IMG/VR virus record: IMGVR_UViG_3300007538_000213 | Span: 1 to 22,569 of that record | Source of the DNA: a virus | Reading direction: 5' to 3' (one strand) | Length of the DNA: 22,569 nt | Shown: piece after piece, positions 14,288 through 21,366 of the stretch | Numbering within the stretch: position 1 is the first letter of the stretch | How the letters are laid out: every line of letters starts with the position of its first letter | Translations under genes and position numbers: made by a program | The notes under the pieces: model-generated | Database searches by the model: none | Seen by the model: only the letters and a program-made list of their open reading frames with translations | What the model was told of the DNA's origin: nothing

Positions 14288-16216
14288 TCACTTCGCTTCG
14301 CCCCAGTTATCGCCCAAGCCTACGTCCACCTTGGACGGTATGGTCAGACCCGGCGCACAGTTCTCCATCAGTGACTTGATCTCGGCCACCTGATCGTCGC
14401 TCTCTATCGAAAAGCACAGTTCGTCATGAACGGTAATCATGGGCCAATGTCCATGGTCCATGCAGTCCTTCATCGCCAACTTGGTCTGGTCCGCCGCCGA
14501 CGCCTGTATCAGCCTATTCAGCGCCTTGTACACGAACGCTACTTGATACCGTTCCGGGTTCAGGCTTGCCCAATTGTTGTCGCGCTCTTCGACCGGCGTA
14601 TCCAGAACATCGCGCCACCTCTCTTCGAGGCGGTCCACGTGGATCGGCTTCTTGTACTCCTTGGAGTAGCCTTTCAGTTCCCGCATGGGGAACCGGCACT
14701 TGCGGCCCAACAGCGTCCGCACTTCGCAACGCTTGGACGCGGCATCCATGACTGACGAAGCAAGAGCCCGGATGAACGGCACCTTCTCGTCATACTCGTT
14801 GCGGAGAAGCTTGGCTTCTTCAAACGGTATATCGCCCAAGGTCGCCGCCAGCTTGCCAATGCCCATGCCGTACATAATGCCCAGGTTAATCGTCTTGGCG
14901 TGAGTACGGCTGACGCCGGCCATGTCCGCGACAATCTGATGGAAGTCCAGATCATCGTTTTGGTACTGTTCCGCGATCTCCTTGACCTTCTCGTTGTCCC
15001 TCGTGGCCGGTGCTAACGACGCGTAGTGCATCATCCACCGTGGCTCTTGGGCGCTGTAATCAAAGCTGCCCCACCGGCATCCCTCCTCCGGTATAAACAG
15101 ACCACGGACCAAGGACTTTATTTCTGGGTGGCGGGACGGAACTTGCTGCAAATTCGGATTGCTCGATGAGAATCGTCCTGACACAGTTCCACCTTCGTCA
15201 GAGCGCAACTGGTTAAACTGACAGTGGATACGGCCATTGTGCTGATGATTGAGAATCGTATCAACAAAGGTGGTGTTCGCCTTGTTGTATTCACGAATCT
15301 CCAAGATTTTCTTGGCGATGGGGTGTTCGTGGGTTTTGAGGAAATGCTTTGTAAAGCTGGGCGCGTCTGACTTCGCTGTTCGCTCATACGTAAGGCCAAG
15401 GTTGTCAAAAACCATTGCCAGGCTTTTGGCGTTCCAAGGTTCGAGATGAACATCCGTTTCATCCTTGACCTCCTTTAACAGCTTGTCCTCTTTCTTTTGT
15501 AGAAACTCCTTGGTTTGCTCGGCCTTGTCCACGTCCACCCGAACACCACGTCGTTTCATCTCAAAGATCATAGGCAGAAGCGCCAGCTCTGTCTTCAGAA
15601 TCTCCTCGCAGTCATCCTCAATCAGCTTCTGATGTAGAACATGCCAGAGCTTGAGAGTCAGCGTTGCGTCCATTTCCGCATACGCCGCCACCCTTTCGGC
15701 TGGTAGCTTCCACATTTCCGCCTTGGCATCTACGCCATGCTGGTCTGCCGCCCTTCGAAGATCCTCCTCCGCTTTGCGCTCTCCAAGGTACGTGGATCCC
15801 AGAGCGTTAAGAGAATAACTGAACCTGTTCTCATCAAGCAGGGGCGCCGCAATCATTGTGTCCAGAATACGACCCTTAACCGTAATACCTTCCGATAACA
15901 GCCACCCTAAGTCATACTGTGCATTGTGAAACACCACGGACATGCCGTGGTCTAATTGGTCTTGGAGCCACCTGAGTACGAGATCCTTTGCCATGTTTCC
16001 CCCACCTTCGTGGGCAATCGGCAAGTAGGCGCTCCACTCAGAGGCGGCGACAGAAATCCCTATAAGGTTTCCATCGTTTCTAACCCACCCTGGCCCCAAG
16101 TCTCTTAAATGCGGATCCTTTGTTTCAGTGTCTATGGCAATAATTTTCTCGCCGGACAGGTCCGGTAGGTGTTCCGGCGGAAACCAGACCTTCTCATCAA
16201 ATAAGTCTTCACGCAT
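14288..16216 (-). CDS. polA: Family A DNA polymerase with 3'-5' exonuclease domain, Leu762 type (642 aa)
   Basis: This is the phage replicative polymerase. The proofreading domain (about residues 22-195) has Exo I D29-T-E31, Exo II FHNAQYD102 and Exo III Y179AEMD183, so it should be active. The polymerase domain has the SGRFSSSNPNLQQVP element (346-360), motif A D386YSAQEPR with H397, motif B R437THAK441TINL445GIMY449G and motif C VH597DE. No 5'-3' exonuclease domain is present, as is usual for phage enzymes. Leu445 replaces Phe762 of E. coli Pol I, a position known to affect nucleotide discrimination. Motif B places Arg, Lys and Tyr normally. The start ATG overlaps the stop of the DUF6378-type gene by 8 bases (ATGCGTGA), so translation is probably coupled. 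It is the last gene of the replication transcript. Confidence 0.96.
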   Translation of the reverse strand: MREDLFDEKVWFPPEHLPDLSGEKIIAIDTETKDPHLRDLGPGWVRNDGNLIGISVAASEWSAYLPIAHEGGGNMAKDLVLRWLQDQLDHGMSVVFHNAQYDLGWLLSEGITVKGRILDTMIAAPLLDENRFSYSLNALGSTYLGERKAEEDLRRAADQHGVDAKAEMWKLPAERVAAYAEMDATLTLKLWHVLHQKLIEDDCEEILKTELALLPMIFEMKRRGVRVDVDKAEQTKEFLQKKEDKLLKEVKDETDVHLEPWNAKSLAMVFDNLGLTYERTAKSDAPSFTKHFLKTHEHPIAKKILEIREYNKANTTFVDTILNHQHNGRIHCQFNQLRSDEGGTVSGRFSSSNPNLQQVPSRHPEIKSLVRGLFIPEEGCRWGSFDYSAQEPRWMMHYASLAPATRDNEKVKEIAEQYQNDDLDFHQIVADMAGVSRTHAKTINLGIMYGMGIGKLAATLGDIPFEEAKLLRNEYDEKVPFIRALASSVMDAASKRCEVRTLLGRKCRFPMRELKGYSKEYKKPIHVDRLEERWRDVLDTPVEERDNNWASLNPERYQVAFVYKALNRLIQASAADQTKLAMKDCMDHGHWPMITVHDELCFSIESDDQVAEIKSLMENCAPGLTIPSKVDVGLGDNWGEAK

Positions 16217-16481
16217 CTTTATTTTCCATTATCGCCGCCCACAAAGCGGTGTATGCGGAAGCATCTACACCGTTATCCGATTTTATCTTGCCCTTTTCGT
16301 TTCGAGCCACCTTCAGCAAAGTCATGCAGAAGGCGACCTGTTCCGCTGATATGTCTGTCTCTAGGTACGCGGTCCACAGGTCCGCCGCCCTTTGGTGCAT
16401 ATCTGTGTAGTCTCCGTACTGCTCCGCTCTGTCTCCGCTTACCAGAGCCGCTGCCGTCTCAAGAAACTCGCTGGGTTTCAT
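16209..16481 (-). CDS. DUF6378-type small helical protein (90 aa)
   Basis: The sequence matches the pattern I know for DUF6378: LVSGDRAEQYGD, then H29..AADLW36.AYL, a helix around LLKVAR60 and DNGVDASAY near residues 69-77. The whole protein appears alpha-helical and soluble. The biochemical function of the family is not established as far as I know. The conserved D/E/H/K positions and the D-N-x-x-D element recall all-alpha NTP pyrophosphohydrolases of the MazG group, which would suit a nucleotide-pool role beside a polymerase, but that is inference. It overlaps the helicase gene by 4 bases (ATGA) and the polymerase gene by 8 bases, so its expression is tied to both. Confidence 0.8.
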   Translation of the reverse strand: MKPSEFLETAAALVSGDRAEQYGDYTDMHQRAADLWTAYLETDISAEQVAFCMTLLKVARNEKGKIKSDNGVDASAYTALWAAIMENKDA

Positions 16482-18010
16482 ATCTCGTAGTACCTGTTTG
16501 TTTCCGGCAGCATGATATGGAGCGCCTTCTTGGCTCTGGTCACCGCGACGTAGTACACCCGATGCTCGGTCGCCGGGTTGCCCATATACTCCTTGTACGC
16601 GGCATAAGATAGGTCCGGAACCACTAGAATGTTATCCGCCTCGCCGCCTTTCATAGAATGTATAGTACTAACCTTTATTCGCGGATTACGCACGTTATCT
16701 TTTCGTTTCAACGCATTAAGGACGTAGTTCTTCGTATCGAGGTCGATCTTGGACAACGCCCGATGCCACCGCACAGATCCATCCAATAACAGGCCCAGCT
16801 TGTCCCGCGCTTCCGACATCCCGATCTCTGCTTCCGGGTCCAATCCCAAAAGGGCCTTGGAACGCGCTCCGAAGCCCCGTGAGTAGCCGTGGCCCATCTC
16901 CATGAAGGTGTAGACGTTCCGGATCTTCGTGGGCGTCAGCGGCTCTCCCTTGGACCATTGCTCCCAATCGTGCAGTGCCTCGTATGTCTTTGTCGGAATG
17001 CTGGGGTGACCATTGCGGCTGTAAACCCAACCCTCATCGCGCAAAGCTTGCGCGTAATGCGAAGCGATCCGGTTGGTCCGCGCCATGACGCACCACTCGC
17101 CCTCATCAAATGGGACATCCCAAATGCTCTGATGTACGTGGTAGCTGCCCTCTTCGTCCCTTGGCCGCCACTGCTTTGGGGCTCTACCTTCAATCCGGCT
17201 AACGATGTTCTGAGCCTCCGCCCACACCGTCTTGGGTAGCCGGTACGATTGCTCAAGGACCGTCTTCTTTTCGGTTGCGTTTAGAAAGGCCCCTACATCC
17301 GCGCCTTGGAATCCCATGATGGCTTGGTCATCATCGCCCGTGAATACCTGTATGCGGGGCTTCTTCCGGAGAACATTGACCATGGACCACTGAAGGGTAG
17401 ACAGATCCTGCGCCTCGTCCACGAACAGAGCCTCTATGTCTGGCCCATCGCCCGACTTGATGAAGTTCGTAATCATGTCCGTGAAATCGATTTTCTTACG
17501 AACACGCTTGTAATCTTCGTAGGCCAAGACAAGACGCTTCAACTCCGGCCAATCGACGTTGTAGTCCCCAAGACGCCTGTGCATCTCTTCGAGGCTTAGT
17601 CCCTTACTCCGCGACAGGTGATACCGGCTCATGTAGAAGTCACCCTTGGCCAAGCTCAACGTGTCGAAGTCTGACTCGGTATCGCCTCCGGACTTGCTAC
17701 CGAAGGGTATGCCTACCGCCTGACCGATCTCCTTCATGTCTTTGCCGCTCAGAACATCATCGGAGCTGTAGCCACCGGATCGAAACGCCATGGAATGCAG
17801 CGTCTGGAAGTAGGGCATGTCTTTCTCATCAATGCCCCAATCGCGGCATACGCGCTCCCGGCTTTCCTTTGCCGCCTTACGAGTAAACGAAACACAAGCA
17901 ATGCGGTCTGGGGCGATGCCCTGTTCGATGCACTCTCGTATCCGGTTGGAGTTGGTCTGCGTCTTGCCAGTGCCTGGTGGACCAAGGATGGTTTCGTGTT
18001 GGTCTGTCAA
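16478..18010 (-). CDS. UvrD/Rep-like superfamily 1A DNA helicase (510 aa, TTG start)
   Basis: This is an ATP-driven 3'-5' DNA helicase by family. The full SF1A motif set is visible: Walker A G10PPGTGKT17, Ia VSFTRKAAKE (40-49), Walker B VDEAQD (197-202), motif III TGDDDQAIMGFQGAD (224-238), motif IV EQSYR (253-257), motif V STIHSMKGGEADN (448-460) and motif VI YYVAVTRAKKAL (486-497). At 510 residues it is compact compared with UvrD/Rep (about 670-720), so the 1B and 2B subdomains must be reduced. The start is a TTG overlapping the primase stop (TTGA). The first in-frame ATG lies beyond Walker A, so TTG is the only start that keeps the ATPase intact. The upstream GAGG is about 10 bases away. 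It probably unwinds DNA for the neighbouring primase and polymerase. Confidence 0.93.
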   Translation of the reverse strand: MTDQHETILGPPGTGKTQTNSNRIRECIEQGIAPDRIACVSFTRKAAKESRERVCRDWGIDEKDMPYFQTLHSMAFRSGGYSSDDVLSGKDMKEIGQAVGIPFGSKSGGDTESDFDTLSLAKGDFYMSRYHLSRSKGLSLEEMHRRLGDYNVDWPELKRLVLAYEDYKRVRKKIDFTDMITNFIKSGDGPDIEALFVDEAQDLSTLQWSMVNVLRKKPRIQVFTGDDDQAIMGFQGADVGAFLNATEKKTVLEQSYRLPKTVWAEAQNIVSRIEGRAPKQWRPRDEEGSYHVHQSIWDVPFDEGEWCVMARTNRIASHYAQALRDEGWVYSRNGHPSIPTKTYEALHDWEQWSKGEPLTPTKIRNVYTFMEMGHGYSRGFGARSKALLGLDPEAEIGMSEARDKLGLLLDGSVRWHRALSKIDLDTKNYVLNALKRKDNVRNPRIKVSTIHSMKGGEADNILVVPDLSYAAYKEYMGNPATEHRVYYVAVTRAKKALHIMLPETNRYYEI

Positions 18011-19542
18011 AACGGTGGATCCTCTGGCTCAAACGTCACCTCTGGAAGGTCCACTTCACCACGATGCATCTCCGGTACAAACCAAACCCGCACCGACTTC
18101 CAGTTATCGTTGTTGTCGCGGAACCTGTAGGTCTTATCCGACTCCGTCCCGTTGTTCATCTCCTTCAGACGCTCGGTAATCTGACCCCGCGTGTACTGCG
18201 TAAAATTATTGCGCTTCAAAAAATCCTGTAGAGAACTAAGCTTGAAGTACGTAACACCGTCCTCGGTCCACGGTTTACCTGTCAGCAGTTCTTCTGGGCT
18301 GTGTGCCTGAATCCTCGAAGTGCAGAAGTTCTCCAGCAACTCCGTGAACAAGCCCTTCTGGGTAAGTTCCTCCGGCACCGATATCCTCGTCGCGTCACTG
18401 AGCAAACTGTCCACCAGATCTCGCCAATCCGATTCCTTCATCCGTGCCGGCATCTTGTACATCTGTTCCATGCAAGCCCTCTGAAACTCCACTTGCATCT
18501 GTAGCTGCTTGGTAGACAACTCCAGCCGGGCACCGTCCACGTCCACGAACCAGACAGGAGGCTCCGACTCCACAACCGTCAGGCCACCGACAGGGACGTG
18601 CGAGTTCGCATCCCCCACCCCAAACTTCCGCGACCGACAAAGAGACTTGTTACAGTGACTATGCAAGGGCTCCGACTTGCACGTGTAGAAGTACTCCTTC
18701 TTCTCCAGCTGCTCTTGCACAACGACCACTTCACGCGCTGGCAGCGGCGGATTGCAGTAATCCTGGTTATGCTTCTCAAGCAGTTGTTTCCAATCGTTTG
18801 GAGCGGCCTGTTTGTAGTAAACGCCAATGTTCATGAGCGTCATGTTGCGACCGCCCTCCGGCGTACCAAACTCGGTGAGCTGCTGTAGGCAAGGCGGTCC
18901 ATCCGGCAGGATTGCGCTGTCGCCCCCCAAGGATATACCCGCCAGTTGCTTGGCGGTGATCCGCGCCTTCTCCGCTGCCGCCAGAAACTCCTCCAGTGAC
19001 ATGGAGTCGCCGTTCTTCTTCAGCGCATATCGGGTGGTGTACTTCGCGTTCTGATAGGGCAGATTGATAAAGTTACCCACGTCGCCGCGCTCCGCCAGCA
19101 ATTCTTCCTGCTTCGGAAATATCTCGCAGTTGCCCCAACCCAACGCTGCGGCAAACTCGGCCAGACGGTCGCGCATCTCGGACGCTGCAATCCGCTCTGA
19201 CATAAATAAAAACAAATGAGCGCCCCCAGACTTGGATCGGCACAGAATCAGGGGCAGCTTGAACCTTTTGACCTTGGCCAGTAGAAGCGGAAGATTGAGG
19301 TTGTAGTCGTCAATGTCCAGCGCACCGAACTGACACTTGTTCGTTTCATCGATTGGTATCGACCCGACACCTAGTCGTCCGTCCAAGTGATCTTGAACGT
19401 GGTCCACGGACAACGGTTGACGGACGATCTCATACTTCGCCTGTTGCTTGCCGTTCCGCTGACGACCTAAAACGTCTGTCTGTCCATGGGCTCCTTGCGA
19501 CCCGGAAAACAGGTCAAGGAACCTTTGTGCTAAATCTTCCAT
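18007..19542 (-). CDS. Archaeo-eukaryotic-type (TOTE-like) DNA primase (511 aa)
   Basis: Expected role: synthesis of primers for the phage polymerase. Numbering from the ATG, the AEP metal motif is GALD76ID78D, followed by the nucleotide-binding RSKSGGAH109LFLF and the NFINLPY element (157-163), the layout of TOTE conflict-system-type primase domains. A cysteine/histidine cluster lies at C288, H296, C297 and C302, probably a zinc-binding insert. The C-terminal 200 residues look helical (winged-helix-like, near YFKLSSLQDFLKRNN) and carry no helicase motifs, so unwinding is left to the SF1 helicase that overlaps it by 4 bases. I chose the ATG at 19542 because MEDLAQRF fits the likely domain start. 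A GTG at 19581 would add 13 residues, encoded across a terminator-like hairpin. SD signals are poor for both, so the start is uncertain. Confidence 0.87.
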   Translation of the reverse strand: MEDLAQRFLDLFSGSQGAHGQTDVLGRQRNGKQQAKYEIVRQPLSVDHVQDHLDGRLGVGSIPIDETNKCQFGALDIDDYNLNLPLLLAKVKRFKLPLILCRSKSGGAHLFLFMSERIAASEMRDRLAEFAAALGWGNCEIFPKQEELLAERGDVGNFINLPYQNAKYTTRYALKKNGDSMSLEEFLAAAEKARITAKQLAGISLGGDSAILPDGPPCLQQLTEFGTPEGGRNMTLMNIGVYYKQAAPNDWKQLLEKHNQDYCNPPLPAREVVVVQEQLEKKEYFYTCKSEPLHSHCNKSLCRSRKFGVGDANSHVPVGGLTVVESEPPVWFVDVDGARLELSTKQLQMQVEFQRACMEQMYKMPARMKESDWRDLVDSLLSDATRISVPEELTQKGLFTELLENFCTSRIQAHSPEELLTGKPWTEDGVTYFKLSSLQDFLKRNNFTQYTRGQITERLKEMNNGTESDKTYRFRDNNDNWKSVRVWFVPEMHRGEVDLPEVTFEPEDPPF

Positions 19543-19543
19543 G

Positions 19544-19575
19544 AAAAAGTAGGGACCCGCGATTAAGCGGGTCCC
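19544..19575 (-). terminator. Intrinsic terminator/attenuator between SSB-like and primase genes
   Basis: On the minus strand GGGACCCGC pairs perfectly with GCGGGTCCC around a TTAATC loop (9 bp, nearly all GC). TAC and then five T residues follow, ending one base before the primase ATG. This is the standard shape of a Rho-independent terminator. It lies only 7 bases past the stop of the SSB-like gene and inside the replication operon, so it probably ends part of the transcripts and gives more SSB-like protein than primase, helicase and polymerase. The perfect stem is seen directly; the partial read-through is inference. Confidence 0.75.
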
Positions 19576-19581
19576 ACGCAC

Positions 19582-20352
19582 CTAGAATGGCACTTCTTCG
19601 GATTGATCCGCAATCACCTCAACTTCCTGCGGCGGCGGAGCAATCTTCAGTTCTCCCGAACTGATAGACGAATGCAGTTCCTTACAGTCGTTGTAAGCTT
19701 CTAGGGAAGGCACAGTGCCTTCCATTGCAATGCTCCAAGACCCCCACGAACCTTTGTCGTTACCATCTTCAACTGACTTGAGACGGTAGGTGTTGGCGAA
19801 CGACGGCATCGTCTTGCCGTTGTGCTTCTGCATCATCATCATAGACAACCAAAGGCGGCTCTTTTTCAGCTGCGTCTTCTTCATGTCAACGATGGCATTC
19901 TCAAGATTGCCGTCCTCGTGAACGATCTTGACGTAATGCTGCGCGGTGCGAACAAGCTCGTTACCGCTCGGCAGAAGTTCCATGCCGCTATCCTTGTCGC
20001 GAACCGCAGCCCGGATGTCCGGTGAGTCCGCTGCAATCTCGCCCAAGAAACCACCGCCTTGGGTTCGAGGTACAAATTCCAAAAACTTCATCTGGAAATG
20101 CACCGGCAGAACGACCACGCCTTCTTCGCCTTCCCACACATGGTTGGTCACCGTGTTGAAGATGTCGCCTTGGCTGGCTCCCGCGATGAAAGCTGGGTCG
20201 CTTTTCTTTAACTGCGGGGACAGCGCCTGAATGATCCGCAGAAAAGGTATCTGCAAATCCGACGAGGTGACTTCCTCAAAGCCGTATGAAGCGTCCTCTT
20301 CAAACGCGGCGGCGAGTTCTGCTGGTAGTTTTCCGTTTGCTTTAGCCATCAT
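19582..20352 (-). CDS. Probable single-stranded DNA-binding protein (256 aa)
   Basis: The start codon is the first of a tandem ATGATG, preceded by an excellent AAGGAG about 4 bases away and overlapping the previous stop as ATGA. The N-terminal half (about residues 25-95) has SSDLQIPFLRIIQ and GASQGDIFNTVTN, followed by a beta-rich core VVVLPVHFQMKFLEF. The last residues are acidic and end in DQSEEVPF. A flexible acidic tail ending in PF is the hallmark by which SSBs, and T7 gp2.5 by analogy, recruit partner enzymes. The strong RBS and the terminator immediately downstream suit a protein needed in large amounts. I place it as SSB-like from these features and context, not from a clear OB-fold match. 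A recombination-associated DNA-binding protein is the main alternative. Confidence 0.65.
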   Translation of the reverse strand: MMAKANGKLPAELAAAFEEDASYGFEEVTSSDLQIPFLRIIQALSPQLKKSDPAFIAGASQGDIFNTVTNHVWEGEEGVVVLPVHFQMKFLEFVPRTQGGGFLGEIAADSPDIRAAVRDKDSGMELLPSGNELVRTAQHYVKIVHEDGNLENAIVDMKKTQLKKSRLWLSMMMMQKHNGKTMPSFANTYRLKSVEDGNDKGSWGSWSIAMEGTVPSLEAYNDCKELHSSISSGELKIAPPPQEVEVIADQSEEVPF

Positions 20353-20933
20353 GATTCTCCTTTAATCTTGGCATATGTTCCAATTGACGCGTTAAACAGT
20401 TCTAGGTCGATCTCTTGACCTGATTCCATCCGCTCACGAATAAGCTTCTTGAGCGTCTGGGGTTCCACCCACGTTTTGGCGGCAGTGTCGTAACCTTGCG
20501 ATTCCAGATCCGCTTGCATTGCACGAGCGCGATTGTCCTCGCTCACGGCAAAATCAACGCTGATCTGATTCTTAATGAAATCAGACGCGCCGATCTCACG
20601 AAGGTGAGACAACGCAATGTCACGCTGTAAGGGATCTTTCGGCATGGTGCCGTTCACATAGGTGGCTAGGCTAATCTTGTTGCCTCCCACCTTCGCCTCA
20701 TCAAGACCTGTCTCTTGCATCTTCGCAGGAATCAGATCGTGGGTATAACGGTTGATCTGCCGCTTCAGGCCTTTCAACCGCTCCTCCGCCTCACCAAGCT
20801 GCGTCTGCAACTCACTGAGGTGACGGATCATCGACGCCAGCTCGGTGGCGCCCTCTGTAGTCAGATCGTTAAACGCATCAGCGTCAGCTTCCGCATCCGC
20901 CTCAATCGTTTTCCAAAGGTCGTTATCACTCAT
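20349..20933 (-). CDS. Conserved phage hypothetical, acidic N-terminus plus coiled coil (194 aa)
   Basis: The N-terminus is highly acidic (repeating EADAEADADAF). About residues 35-75 form a likely coiled coil (LSELQTQLGEAEERLKGLKR), followed by a compact region with VGGNKISLATYVNG and PKDPLQRDIALSHLREIGA. The end is LKKLIRERMESGQEID and FNASIGTYAKI. I recognise this overall pattern as recurring in replication regions of marine phages, but no function is assigned to it. No membrane segment or catalytic motif is seen. It starts in a TAATG overlap with the upstream gene and ends in an ATGA overlap with the SSB-like gene. The gene order suggests a replication accessory role, such as a loader or SSB partner. 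That is inference only. Confidence 0.75.
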   Translation of the reverse strand: MSDNDLWKTIEADAEADADAFNDLTTEGATELASMIRHLSELQTQLGEAEERLKGLKRQINRYTHDLIPAKMQETGLDEAKVGGNKISLATYVNGTMPKDPLQRDIALSHLREIGASDFIKNQISVDFAVSEDNRARAMQADLESQGYDTAAKTWVEPQTLKKLIRERMESGQEIDLELFNASIGTYAKIKGES

Positions 20934-21283
20934 TACCGTATCTCCTCGTCAGGTGCTAAGTTCTCAATGCCACCGCCGCGCAACTGTAGCTTTACGGGAT
21001 AGTATGTTTTCTCCATACGATCCCACTTCAGGATGTTGACACGACCGTGGTTTCGTTCCGCAAAAACGGCAAAAGCTACCCCGATGATGGCCGGGTCACC
21101 CATGGCCAACAACCAATCGTCATCACCAACGTTCCGTAGCTTGCGTCGTATCTGCGACACGATGCGGCCAGGGTTTACGTGTATCTGATCGAAGGGATTC
21201 GTAAGCGGTTCAAGGTCCCCCCACTTGTTTGCGGAAACGATATTCACGCGGGGGTTTTCTTGCGTTACGTAGACAGTTGCCAT
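20933..21283 (-). CDS. Conserved phage hypothetical, first gene of the replication operon (116 aa)
   Basis: The start is the ATG at 21283, giving MATVYVTQENP, with GAGAG about 5 bases upstream; a TTG one codon earlier is less likely. The protein has short strands and a helix, with RIVSQIRRKL near the middle, then a conserved-looking DDWLLAMGDPAIIGVAFAVF and ILKWDR. The LxxGDPAxIGxA ... LKWDR pattern is one I recognise in small proteins at the start of early gene blocks of podoviruses, with no known function. No DNA-binding motif is obvious. Its stop overlaps the next start as TAATG. As the first gene after the divergent promoter region it would be made early. Function unknown. Confidence 0.75.
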   Translation of the reverse strand: MATVYVTQENPRVNIVSANKWGDLEPLTNPFDQIHVNPGRIVSQIRRKLRNVGDDDWLLAMGDPAIIGVAFAVFAERNHGRVNILKWDRMEKTYYPVKLQLRGGGIENLAPDEEIR

Positions 21284-21366
21284 CAATCTCTCACTTTCTG
21301 ATTTTCACACCATAATCCATGATTTAGGGGTATGCAACAGGTAAATTGCAATATATAGTGCCAACC
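21284..21366. promoter_or_regulatory. Divergent promoter region between replication operon and SNF2 helicase
   Basis: These 83 AT-rich bases separate two divergent starts and are the largest non-coding gap in the window. For the minus strand, TTGCAT (21332-21337) and TATGGT (21309-21314) are spaced 17 bases apart, a weak but well-spaced sigma70-type pair. For the plus strand, TATAGT (21354-21359) is a good -10 look-alike without a clear -35, ending 7 bases before the helicase ATG. The region probably drives both transcripts. The exact elements are tentative. Confidence 0.5.
21333..21350. promoter_or_regulatory. Candidate operator dyad in divergent promoter region
   Basis: TGCAA and TTGCA form inverted arms separated by 8 bases (CAGGTAAA). 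The right arm is shared with an 8-base perfect palindrome ATTGCAAT (21345-21352). The left arm overlaps the candidate minus-strand -35 and the right arm lies just before the plus-strand -10-like box, so a bound protein could affect both directions. A dyad this short can arise by chance in AT-rich DNA, so confidence is low. Confidence 0.25.

Noticed and set aside
14426-14755. 109-codon plus-strand open frame opposite the polymerase
   Set aside because: It is antisense to the motif B/C region of the polymerase, where motifs leave no doubt about the coding strand; no independent signal supports it.
19543-19581. GTG at 19581 as start of the primase
   Set aside because: It would put a perfect terminator hairpin in the first 13 codons and adds no recognisable domain sequence. 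I could not rule it out because the ATG at 19542 lacks an SD, so it is noted in the entry.
21284-21286. TTG one codon upstream as start of the 116-aa protein
   Set aside because: The adjacent ATG has proper spacing to GAGAG and gives the expected MATVYVTQ N-terminus.
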